From assembly GCA_022706165.1 (NCBI GenBank), contig JAKJDA010000207.1:1-5686 (forward strand): a stretch of DNA of 5,686 nt, read 5' to 3'. Every line of letters starts with the position of its first letter. The first letter of the stretch is position 1. This document shows, piece by piece, positions 1 through 5,686 of this stretch. Below the pieces are notes generated by a model. That model had not been told where the DNA came from, did not search any database, and worked only from the letters and a program-made list of their open reading frames with translations. The stretch is from Candidatus Hydrogenedentota bacterium (GTDB lineage: Bacteria; Hydrogenedentota; Hydrogenedentia; Hydrogenedentales; SLHB01). Position numbers and translations under genes: made by a program.

Positions 1-78
1 GGCGGCGTGGGCGCCCGTCAGCGCGTTGAAGATAGTGGTTTTTCCGGATCGGGCATATCCGACAATCCCAACTTTCAC
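1..78 (-). CDS. YchF/OLA1-like P-loop NTPase, N-terminal fragment (partial)
   Basis: Only the first 26 codons are inside the window; the gene continues beyond the left edge. The peptide opens V-K-V-G-I-V and contains a Walker A loop, GYARSGKTT (residues 7-15), followed by IFNALTG. The combination of hydrophobic strand, P-loop and F-N-A-L-T-G is the N-terminal signature of the TRAFAC-class YchF/OLA1 group (Obg-related, DUF933/TGS C-terminus), cytosolic nucleotide hydrolases associated with ribosomes and stress responses. The start is GTG, chosen because an AAAGGA Shine-Dalgarno lies 5 nt upstream. Classical YchF has GLPNVGKST here, so this looks like a divergent paralogue. Other small TRAFAC GTPases such as HflX, Era or FeoB are alternatives, since the G4 and TGS regions are not visible. 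The gene is transcribed away from the epimerase gene. Confidence 0.75.
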   Translation of the reverse strand, partial: MKVGIVGYARSGKTTIFNALTGAHAA

Positions 79-83
79 CGTGT

Positions 84-89
84 TCCTTT
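84..89 (-). promoter_or_regulatory. Shine-Dalgarno AAAGGA for the GTG start
   Basis: Reading the minus strand, AAAGGA ends 5 nt before the GTG at 78-76. No ATG lies nearby in this frame, so this site decides the GTG start of the YchF-like gene. Confidence 0.6.
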
Positions 90-145
90 CCGCGCGCCGT
101 GTCCGTTTCGTGGCGCGTCCGTCGCGTTCCGCAGGGAAGAGCGTG

Positions 146-175
146 ATACTACCAAGGGAAGGACCCTGTGCACAA
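146..175 (-). promoter_or_regulatory. Candidate promoter for the YchF-like gene (weak)
   Basis: On the minus strand, TTGTGC (175-170) and TAGTAT (151-146) are separated by 18 nt. They match the sigma-70 -35 and -10 consensus at about 3/6 and 4/6 positions. Spacing and position upstream of the gene are right, but in a region of this length such partial matches occur by chance. The -35 overlaps an 8-bp palindrome, TGTGCACA (167-174), which could be an operator half. Confidence 0.2.
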
Positions 176-227
176 GCGGTGGGCGAGCGTGCTGCGGGGT
201 TGGATGCCTTGCCGAGACGCCCGCACA

Positions 228-258
228 GCGTCCGGACGCGACAACGCGTTCGCCGGCG
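228..258. repeat. Cluster of three perfect palindromes in the divergent intergenic region
   Basis: GCGTCCGGACGC (228-239) is a perfect 12-bp palindrome. Three bases later come AACGCGTT (243-250) and, directly abutting it, CGCCGGCG (251-258), both perfect 8-bp palindromes. GACGC at 216-220 can also pair with GCGTC at 228-232. The cluster sits between the two divergent genes, where operators for dimeric repressors are usual. GC-rich DNA yields such palindromes fairly often, so function is only a possibility. The rest of 79-366 shows no credible gene. Confidence 0.35.
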
Positions 259-291
259 AGGGGGGATCTTCACGCGGCTTGCATGTGCAGG

Positions 292-320
292 TTGTGTTGC
301 GCCGGTCGAGAGGATAGAGT
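292..320 (+). promoter_or_regulatory. Candidate promoter for the epimerase gene (weak)
   Basis: TTGTGT (292-297) and TAGAGT (315-320) are 17 nt apart and match the -35 and -10 consensus at 3/6 and 4/6. Transcription starting near 327 would give a leader of about 40 nt before the ATG at 367, which is a normal length. The match is weak, and the organism's sigma-factor preference is unknown. Confidence 0.2.
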
Positions 321-353
321 AGGGAGAGTTTTGTGGTCTTGATTGGTTTTTGC

Positions 354-358
354 AAGGA
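354..358 (+). promoter_or_regulatory. Shine-Dalgarno AAGGA deciding the epimerase start
   Basis: AAGGA lies 8 nt before the ATG at 367. The frame also opens at a TTG at 343, but that start would put this Shine-Dalgarno inside the coding region and add eight residues that are not expected in the family. The ATG at 367 is therefore preferred. Confidence 0.7.
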
Positions 359-366
359 ATCATCCT

Positions 367-1635
367 ATGGCGAATGCGACAGCGCGGTGCGAAAGATGGC
401 TGCAAGAGGTCCAGGGGCATTTGCGGGACGAGTTACTGCCGTTCTGGCTGACGCACGGCGTCGACACGGAATATGGCGGGTATTTGACCTATCTCGATCG
501 CAATGGCCAGCCGACCGGCGAGACGGTCAAGACGTTGTTGTGTCAAGCGCGGATGATCTACACGTATTCGAGCGCACACCGGGCCGGTTTCGGCGATGGC
601 CAGTGCCTGGATATCGCGCGTGGCGGCGTGGATTTTGCGCTGAAACATTTCTGGGACGATCGTCATTGGGGCTGGTTCTGGACGTGTCAGCGGGACGGCG
701 CGCCGTTGAACGAGAGCAAACTCACGTATGGCCACGCCTTCATGATCTACGCCCTCAGCGAGTACGGCATGGCTTCGGGCGATCACCGCGGCCTCGAATG
801 GGCCATCCGCACGTACGAAACGCTGCAAACCCTCGCCGCCGATAACTGCCGCGGCGGCTACTACGAGTTCCTCGAACGCGACTGGTCGAAGAAGAAGCCG
901 GGCAAATACGGCGGCGACCGGAAATCGTTCGATGTGCACATGCACTTGATGGAATGCATGACGAACCTGTACGAGGCGACCGGCCTGCGCGTCTACCGCG
1001 AGCGAACGGTCGAACTCATCACGTTGATCGTCGATCGCATCCTGCATCCGGAGTCGGGGCTGGGACAGGCGCAGTTCGCGTACGACTGGACGCCGCTGCG
1101 GCAGATTCTGTTCGCGGACGTGTGGGGCGCGGATCGCGACGTGAACGACGACGAGGGGCGTCCGCTGGACAACACGAGTTTCGGCCACAACGTCGAATTC
1201 GCCTGGCTGTTGTTGCATGCCGTCAACATGCTCGATCTCGACGTCGAGACCTATAAGCCGGGCCTGAAAAAAATCTTCGATCACTGCGTGACCTACGGCA
1301 TTGACTGGGAACACGGCGGCGTGTTCTGCGAGGGGCCGCACCACGGGCCCGCGCGCGAACGCAACAAGGAATTCTGGCAGCAGGCGGAAACGCTCGTCGG
1401 CTTGCTCGACGCCTACCTGCTGTTCGGCGACGAAACATACCTGGACGCCTATGAAAACGTCCACCGTTTCGTGATGGACCGCATGATCCATCACGAAGTG
1501 GGGGAATGGTTTCCGTTGTTCGACGAAAAGAACACGCTGCTCTGGGACTACATGGCGCATGCGTGGAAGATCAATTACCACACCGTGCGTTCGATGATTC
1601 AGTCCGAGGCGCGGCTGCTGAGGATTTGCGGGTGA
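367..1635 (+). CDS. AGE-family sugar 2-epimerase/isomerase (cellobiose 2-epimerase / N-acylglucosamine 2-epimerase type)
   Basis: The 422-residue product has the normal length of a single-domain (alpha/alpha)6-barrel AGE-superfamily enzyme. These cytosolic enzymes epimerise or isomerise the reducing-end sugar at C2 through a cis-enediol, without cofactor. Visible signatures, in order, are Q-A-R-M-I-Y-T-Y-S (R62, the conserved substrate-binding Arg), HWGWFWT (100-106), GHAFMIYALSEY (122-133), DVHMHLME (His191/His193), GHNVEFAWLLLHA (His274, Glu277) and EFWQQAE (Trp337), ending with W-K-I-N-Y-H-T-V-R (Trp400, His405, Arg408). His274 and His405 correspond to the two general acid/base histidines of cellobiose 2-epimerases, so the active site looks intact. 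The substrate cannot be decided from the sequence: cellobiose and other beta-linked disaccharides, mannose or glucose, and N-acetylglucosamine are all possible. There is no signal peptide. The next gene follows after 22 nt, so the two are probably cotranscribed. Confidence 0.9.
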   Translation: MANATARCERWLQEVQGHLRDELLPFWLTHGVDTEYGGYLTYLDRNGQPTGETVKTLLCQARMIYTYSSAHRAGFGDGQCLDIARGGVDFALKHFWDDRHWGWFWTCQRDGAPLNESKLTYGHAFMIYALSEYGMASGDHRGLEWAIRTYETLQTLAADNCRGGYYEFLERDWSKKKPGKYGGDRKSFDVHMHLMECMTNLYEATGLRVYRERTVELITLIVDRILHPESGLGQAQFAYDWTPLRQILFADVWGADRDVNDDEGRPLDNTSFGHNVEFAWLLLHAVNMLDLDVETYKPGLKKIFDHCVTYGIDWEHGGVFCEGPHHGPARERNKEFWQQAETLVGLLDAYLLFGDETYLDAYENVHRFVMDRMIHHEVGEWFPLFDEKNTLLWDYMAHAWKINYHTVRSMIQSEARLLRICG

Positions 1636-1657
1636 TCGCCATGGAGACGCTGCGCCC

Positions 1658-2320
1658 ATGAACCGGATGCAACTGGCCCGTCTGCTGGACCACACGTTGG
1701 TCGCCGCGAATGCGACGCAGGCGGACATTACCGCGTTGTGCGACGAAGCCGTGGCGCACGGCATCGGATGCGTCGCCGTGAATTCCGTCTGGGCGCCGTA
1801 TTGCGCCCGGAGCCTTTCGGGCAAGGGCGTAACCGTCTGCGCGTGCGTCGGATTTCCGCTGGGCGCCGCCACGGCCCGCGTCAAGACCGAAGAGGCCCGC
1901 GAGGCCGTCCGCTACGGGGCCGCCGAAATCGAGATGGTCATCAGCATCGGCGCGCTCCGGTCGGGTTTTCCCGATTTCGTCGAGAAAGAGATCGCGATGG
2001 TCGTCAAGGGCGTCCCCGGCGTGCCGGTGAAGGCCATCCTGGAGACAGGTTTCCTGACGGATGCCGAGAAGGACCAGGCCTGCCGGATTGCCGTAAAGGC
2101 CGGCGCGGCCTTCGTAAGCACCGCCACCGGATACGGACGGTCCGGCGCGACCGTCGACGACGTGCGGATCATGCGTCGCGTCGTCGGCAACCGAATCGGC
2201 GTGAAAGCCGCCGGCGGCATCCGGAGCTACGCGGAGGCGCTTCACTTCCTTCAAGCCGGGGCCACGCGCATCGGCTCCAGCGCCGGCGTCGCGATCCTCG
2301 ACGAAGCCCCCGAGAGGTAG
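1658..2320 (+). CDS. deoC: Deoxyribose-phosphate aldolase (DeoC/DERA) homologue lacking the Schiff-base lysine
   Basis: The 220-residue product has the full length of short bacterial DERA, a class I aldolase (TIM barrel) that splits deoxyribose 5-phosphate into glyceraldehyde 3-phosphate and acetaldehyde in deoxynucleoside catabolism. Family motifs are present throughout: LLDHTL (9-14), CACVGFPLGAA (61-71), GAAEIEMVISIGAL (87-100), VKAILETGFLT (124-134), GVKAAGGIRS (181-190) and GATRIGSSAGVAIL (201-214). Lys125 and Lys183 (E. coli Lys201) are kept, as are the phosphate-binding Gly-Gly and Gly-Ser-Ser loops. Two key residues are not. The F-V-K-T-S-T-G motif reads F-V-S-T-A-T-G, placing Ser154 (codon AGC, 2117-2119) where E. 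coli has Schiff-base Lys167. The catalytic Asp102 position is Glu92. Ordinary DERA activity is therefore doubtful; a changed reaction, a relocated lysine or a binding/regulatory role are alternatives. The start at 1658 has GGAG 11 nt upstream; an ATG at 1667 is also possible. Confidence 0.85.
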   Translation: MNRMQLARLLDHTLVAANATQADITALCDEAVAHGIGCVAVNSVWAPYCARSLSGKGVTVCACVGFPLGAATARVKTEEAREAVRYGAAEIEMVISIGALRSGFPDFVEKEIAMVVKGVPGVPVKAILETGFLTDAEKDQACRIAVKAGAAFVSTATGYGRSGATVDDVRIMRRVVGNRIGVKAAGGIRSYAEALHFLQAGATRIGSSAGVAILDEAPER

Positions 2321-2390
2321 GCGATTTTCCTCGGCAACGATGCGCGGCGGGGCCCGCGTCCGTTGGCCCGTTTGCTTCTTGGAAATCGCC
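2320..2390 (+). repeat. Nested imperfect inverted repeat after the DeoC-like gene (possible terminator or structured RNA)
   Basis: Three helices nest inside each other. The outer arm GGCGATTTTCC (2320-2330) pairs with GGAAATCGCC (2381-2390), giving 10 bp with one bulged T. The middle arm GGCAACG (2333-2339) pairs with CGTTGGCC (2361-2368) with one bulged G. The inner CGCGG (2343-2347) pairs with CCGCG (2354-2358) around a 6-nt loop. The right side leaves 12 unpaired bases between the middle and outer arms. The first outer base is the last base of the DeoC stop codon. No U-tract follows, so this is not a classical intrinsic terminator. It could be a 3' stabilising fold, an attenuator or a dispersed palindromic element. 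Confidence 0.4.
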
Positions 2391-2503
2391 CCATTTGCGG
2401 TGGTAATGTCAGGGAAGGCAGGGCCGGATGAATTTTGAACGGGCGCGGCGCATGGGTGTTGAACGAAAGAGGGAATGCGTTTCGTGAACCATTGGCGGCG
2501 GAA

Positions 2504-2528
2504 CCGAGATGCGGCGTTGACGCATCGG
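2504..2528 (+). promoter_or_regulatory. Leader hairpin upstream of the MBL hydrolase gene
   Basis: GATGCG (2508-2513) pairs with CGCATC (2521-2526) around a 7-nt loop. CC (2504-2505) can add two pairs with GG (2527-2528) across a 2-nt bulge. A second small stem, CGCG (2529-2532) with CGCG (2537-2540), touches the first base of the Shine-Dalgarno. These could tune translation of the MBL gene. The rest of 2391-2551 shows no convincing gene or promoter. Confidence 0.25.
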
Positions 2529-2539
2529 CGCGTCCGCGC

Positions 2540-2544
2540 GGGAG
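2540..2544 (+). promoter_or_regulatory. Shine-Dalgarno GGGAG deciding the MBL start
   Basis: The frame is open further upstream, from a TTG at 2435, and offers ATGs at 2546 and 2552. GGGAG is 7 nt from the ATG at 2552 but only 1 nt from the one at 2546. The family fold begins directly at M-D-I-L-T-I-P, so 2552 is chosen. Confidence 0.6.
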
Positions 2545-2551
2545 CATGACC

Positions 2552-3166
2552 ATGGATATCCTTACCATCCCCATGACGCCGTTCGAAACGAACTGTTATG
2601 TTGTGCGCGACGGCAGCGAGGCGATTGTCGTCGATCCGGGCGAGGTTTCTCCTCCGCTGCTTGCCGCGATCGAGGGCTGCACCGTCCGCGCGATCGTCAA
2701 CACCCACGGGCACTGCGACCATTGCGGCGGCAACGCGAAGCTCTTGGAAAAAACCGGCGCGAAGCTTTTGGCCCATGAGGCCGATCTGTTTCTGATTCGG
2801 ACCATCGTGGAGCAGGGCCGCATGTTTGGCGTGACGTTTGATCCGTCTCCCGATCCGACGAATTTTATCGTGGAAGGCAGCGTGGTGAGCGTGGGCGGCG
2901 CGCGGTTGTATGTGCTGTTGACGCCAGGCCATTCGCCGGGTCATATCGTCCTGGTGGGCGACGCCTGCGTGTTTGCGGGCGATGTTCTGTTTGCGGGTTC
3001 CATCGGGCGCACCGACTTGCCCGGCGGCAACCACAAACAGCTCATCGAATCCATTCGCGACAAGCTGCTGACGTTGCCGGACGCGACGGTCGTGTACAGC
3101 GGCCATGGCCCCGCCACCACGATTGGCGAGGAACGCTGGGGCAACCCCTTCTTGCAGGAACGATGA
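2552..3166 (+). CDS. MBL-fold metallo-hydrolase, glyoxalase II-like (YcbL/GloC type)
   Basis: The 204-residue product matches the length of the short glyoxalase-II-like branch of the metallo-beta-lactamase fold, which E. coli YcbL (GloC) represents. Members hydrolyse thioesters such as S-lactoylglutathione in the cytosol using a dinuclear metal site. The complete ligand set is visible: T-H-G-H-C-D-H (His52, His54, Asp56, His57), His127 in TPGHSPGH, Asp144 in FAGDVLF, and His185 in YSGHGP. The segments SIGRTDLPGGN (150-160) and GEERWGNPFL (192-201) are typical of this branch. It lacks the C-terminal glutathione-binding extension of classical glyoxalase II, so the natural substrate is open; other thioesters or low-molecular-weight thiol adducts are possible. 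There is no signal peptide. Its stop codon overlaps the start of the next gene in ATGA (3163-3166), which suggests coupled translation. Confidence 0.85.
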   Translation: MDILTIPMTPFETNCYVVRDGSEAIVVDPGEVSPPLLAAIEGCTVRAIVNTHGHCDHCGGNAKLLEKTGAKLLAHEADLFLIRTIVEQGRMFGVTFDPSPDPTNFIVEGSVVSVGGARLYVLLTPGHSPGHIVLVGDACVFAGDVLFAGSIGRTDLPGGNHKQLIESIRDKLLTLPDATVVYSGHGPATTIGEERWGNPFLQER

Positions 3167-5151
3167 CTATTTTCATCGCCATAGCCATGGCCGTGGCGGC
3201 GCCGGCCATCCACGTCCAGATCGCCCCGGACCAGCCTATCCCCTATGTGTATGTAGACGACCCGGTCATCGTGGAATTCCGCGCGAGCGAAGCCGTTTCG
3301 GCGTCCGTCCGGGCCGAGTTATCGCGTTCCGGCGCTCCTTCTGCGACCATCGACCTGGACGTCATCCGCCTCCGGGCGCAGGGCGTGCGGTGGCGCACCC
3401 TTGATGGCGTTTCGTCCGAGCGGGGGCTGTATCACGCGCGGTTCACGTTGGACGCAGGCGGACAACCCTTCGATGTCCTCACCTCCTTTTGCCGCATCGA
3501 CCGTCCCTTCAACGCCCCGGAATTGCCGCTCACGTTGCGCGTGGCCGATCTCTCCCGCCGGAATTTGCTGGCGATCCAGGGCGTGCCGTTGCGCCATATC
3601 CGGTTGGACGCCGCCTCGTCCGAACTCGAGGAACAGACCCGGCTCGCCGTAGCGGCCGGTCTTCAAGTGGCCGTCGGCGTGGATGCGCAAACGCTTTCCA
3701 ACCCGGCCGCCCAGGCGCAGGACTTGGCGGCCCGCATGGGTCCCGGCGTGACCCGCTGGGAAATCGACCCTACCGGAGCCGTCGAGCAACTCGCCAGTCT
3801 TGCCGCCGGGTTGCGACAGGGAAATTCCCGCGCGCCGATTGTCCTGACCGCCTATAGCACGGGCGATCTTTCCGCATTGCTCCATGCCGCGGCCCAATAT
3901 GACGTCAGCGGCGTCATGTACCGGCATCCCGCGCCCACGGCATCCGACCTCATCGCCTTCCGCAGTGCCGTGGAACAGGCGGGATACGAGGGCATGCCCG
4001 TCTCGCTGCTCACGAAGGGCCGCGCGGATGGCGACCCCGTCCAAGGGCCGGCCCTCGTGCGCCAACTGCTTGCGTATCGGGCGGCGGGCATCGTGCGCAC
4101 GGAACTGGAAGACACCCCGTTGTACGACGAGGAAACCGGCTTTTCCGACGCCTACCCCTATCTCAGCGCGATGATGCACCGGTTCCGCAACGCCGCGCCG
4201 ATTGGCGAACTGGCCCTGTCTGCGGGTGTGCGCGCGCCTGTATTTCGCCTCGGCGACACCTGGATTTTGGCGTTGTGGAACAGCGCGGATGCCCGGGATG
4301 TCGTTGTGCCCGTCGGCAATGCAGCGGAATTGCGGCTGACCGACGCCCTCAACAACCCCCTTCCTCTTCCCGCCGTAGCCGACGCGGGCGTCGCCGTCGC
4401 CGCAGGCCCCGTGCCCACGTACCTGAGCGGCCGCGGCGGCTCCGTGCTTCGGCAAGCGGCTGCGGAGTGCGTGCGCGCCGAAGCCCAAACGCTCCTCGCC
4501 ATCCCGTCCTTTACCGCCGCGTTGCCGCCGGAAATGGTGTCCCTGTTGCAAAACCTCTCGAAATCCAACTCAGGCCGGATCGAGCACGCCGAGTTTTTCG
4601 CCCTGCTCGGCCTGTTCCCGTATGTCGAGCAGCAGTGGCACGCGTCCCGCCTTGCACGCACGACGGCCGCCCCGGCCCTCGCCGGCCTCACCCGCCTCGC
4701 GCGTGCGTTGTGCGTGCTTGAGGAAGAAGGCGGCGACTCGTTTATCGCCCCGCTCAAGGCCATCATCGCCAACAGCAGCGAGGCCCAATCGCTCTACGTC
4801 ACCAACAGCGGCGGAAAACCCAGTTCGAGCCGACGCGGCGACTGGGTGCTCGCGGTCGTAAGCGGCTTGGTGGGCGAGGCCGAGCGGCTGAACGACGAAG
4901 GACGAACCAACGAGGCCAAAGCCCTGGCGACCGTCGCCGAATGGCGGGCGCGCGCCCTCGACGTCGCGGCAAGGGCCATTCCCCTGACCGAGCCGGAACC
5001 GGCCGTTGCGCTGGCCGCGCCGCAACCCGAAGCAAGCGCCAAGCCCAAGAGCGCGACCGGACAACCCCAGGAAAAGACGGTCAAAAAAACGGAATCGTCC
5101 AGCAAAAAAACCGTGCCGCAAAAGCGTCCCGCGCGCAAAACGCGGCGGTGA
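3163..5151 (+). CDS. Probable exported protein with degenerate glycoside-hydrolase-like architecture and basic C-terminal tail
   Basis: I do not recognise this 662-residue protein as a named family. Residues 1-18 are hydrophobic with Ala-x-Ala sites (A-V-A/A-P, A-P-A/I-H), so a Sec signal peptide is likely, although no positive charge precedes the core. Residues 20-115 look like a beta-sandwich. Residues 120-345 alternate strands and helices like a TIM barrel: R-W-E-I-D-P at 198-203, VMYRHP at 251-256, GMPVSLLTKG at 277-286, then QGPALVRQLLAYRAAGI and GFSDAYPYL. Residues 348-425 read as the all-beta C-terminal domain common in clan-A glycosidases (W-I-L-A-L-W-N, then LTDALNNPL and PTYLSG). 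The expected Asn-Glu and nucleophile Glu are absent, so hydrolase activity is doubtful. Residues 428-605 are mainly helical. Residues 608-662 are a disordered Pro/Ala/Lys-rich tail ending in R-P-A-R-K-T-R-R. The start at 3163 overlaps the MBL stop; a weak AGGA lies 3 nt upstream inside the MBL gene. Confidence 0.7.
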   Translation: MTIFIAIAMAVAAPAIHVQIAPDQPIPYVYVDDPVIVEFRASEAVSASVRAELSRSGAPSATIDLDVIRLRAQGVRWRTLDGVSSERGLYHARFTLDAGGQPFDVLTSFCRIDRPFNAPELPLTLRVADLSRRNLLAIQGVPLRHIRLDAASSELEEQTRLAVAAGLQVAVGVDAQTLSNPAAQAQDLAARMGPGVTRWEIDPTGAVEQLASLAAGLRQGNSRAPIVLTAYSTGDLSALLHAAAQYDVSGVMYRHPAPTASDLIAFRSAVEQAGYEGMPVSLLTKGRADGDPVQGPALVRQLLAYRAAGIVRTELEDTPLYDEETGFSDAYPYLSAMMHRFRNAAPIGELALSAGVRAPVFRLGDTWILALWNSADARDVVVPVGNAAELRLTDALNNPLPLPAVADAGVAVAAGPVPTYLSGRGGSVLRQAAAECVRAEAQTLLAIPSFTAALPPEMVSLLQNLSKSNSGRIEHAEFFALLGLFPYVEQQWHASRLARTTAAPALAGLTRLARALCVLEEEGGDSFIAPLKAIIANSSEAQSLYVTNSGGKPSSSRRGDWVLAVVSGLVGEAERLNDEGRTNEAKALATVAEWRARALDVAARAIPLTEPEPAVALAAPQPEASAKPKSATGQPQEKTVKKTESSSKKTVPQKRPARKTRR

Positions 5152-5199
5152 TGGGCCGTGGCGCGCCATGTATGCAAACTGCATCGATGAAGTAGATGA

Positions 5200-5686
<487 letters not shown>

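Noticed and set aside
167..175. DnaA-box-like TTGTGCACA on the minus strand
   Set aside because: It differs from the TTATCCACA consensus at two central positions and stands alone, so it does not indicate an origin.
1641..1661. Six-codon ORF whose TGA overlaps the DeoC-like ATG
   Set aside because: It is too short to support, and its ATG is part of the likely Shine-Dalgarno region (ATGGAG).
433..1884. Long minus-strand open frame (483 codons) opposite the epimerase and DeoC-like genes
   Set aside because: It is antisense to two genes with clear family motifs, has no recognisable domain and arises from GC-rich codon bias.
2428..2487. 19-codon ORF (ATG to TGA) upstream of the MBL gene with a purine-rich AAGG before it
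   Set aside because: It is short, has no homology signal or regulatory pattern such as repeated codons, and does not overlap the leader hairpin.
2435..2551. Extended N-terminus for the MBL protein from a TTG
   Set aside because: The extra residues are unlike the family, and GGGAG is ideally spaced to the ATG at 2552.
1571..3106. Long minus-strand open frame (511 codons) spanning the DeoC-like and MBL genes
   Set aside because: It crosses two recognised genes and the gap between them, and its translation is low-complexity with no family motif.

Overview
This is a GC-rich, gene-dense bacterial stretch. It carries one gene fragment on the minus strand at the left edge and five genes on the plus strand, the last cut by the right edge. 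Shine-Dalgarno sequences, the ATGA gene overlap, a Sec-type N-terminus and the ATP-type phosphofructokinase all point to a bacterium. The mix of a YchF-like P-loop NTPase, a large poorly conserved exported protein with glycosidase-like architecture, and sugar-metabolism genes would fit a Planctomycetota or Hydrogenedentota-like lineage. That placement is an impression; no marker gene in the window settles it.

Layout. Positions 1-78 (minus) hold the first 26 codons of a YchF/OLA1-like NTPase. Positions 79-366 are a divergent intergenic region with weak promoter candidates and a cluster of short perfect palindromes. An AGE-family sugar 2-epimerase/isomerase (367-1635) is followed after 22 nt by a deoxyribose-phosphate-aldolase (DeoC) homologue (1658-2320). 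A 231-nt gap follows, containing a nested imperfect inverted repeat (2320-2390) and a small leader hairpin. Next come a glyoxalase-II-like metallo-beta-lactamase-fold hydrolase (2552-3166) and, overlapping it by 4 nt, a 662-residue probably exported protein (3163-5151). After 66 nt, ATP-dependent 6-phosphofructokinase starts (5218 to the window edge).

How the genes may work together. The epimerase, DeoC-like protein and phosphofructokinase all handle sugars or sugar phosphates, and the MBL enzyme belongs to a family that includes enzymes of aldehyde (methylglyoxal) detoxification. The plus-strand genes could form one or two transcription units, the possible break being the structured gap after the DeoC-like gene.

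The most notable observations are two probable active-site losses. The DeoC homologue has Ser in place of the Schiff-base lysine and Glu in place of the catalytic Asp, yet keeps the rest of the fold signature. The 662-residue protein reads like a clan-A glycoside hydrolase whose acid/base and nucleophile glutamates are missing. Both rest on motif alignment by eye.
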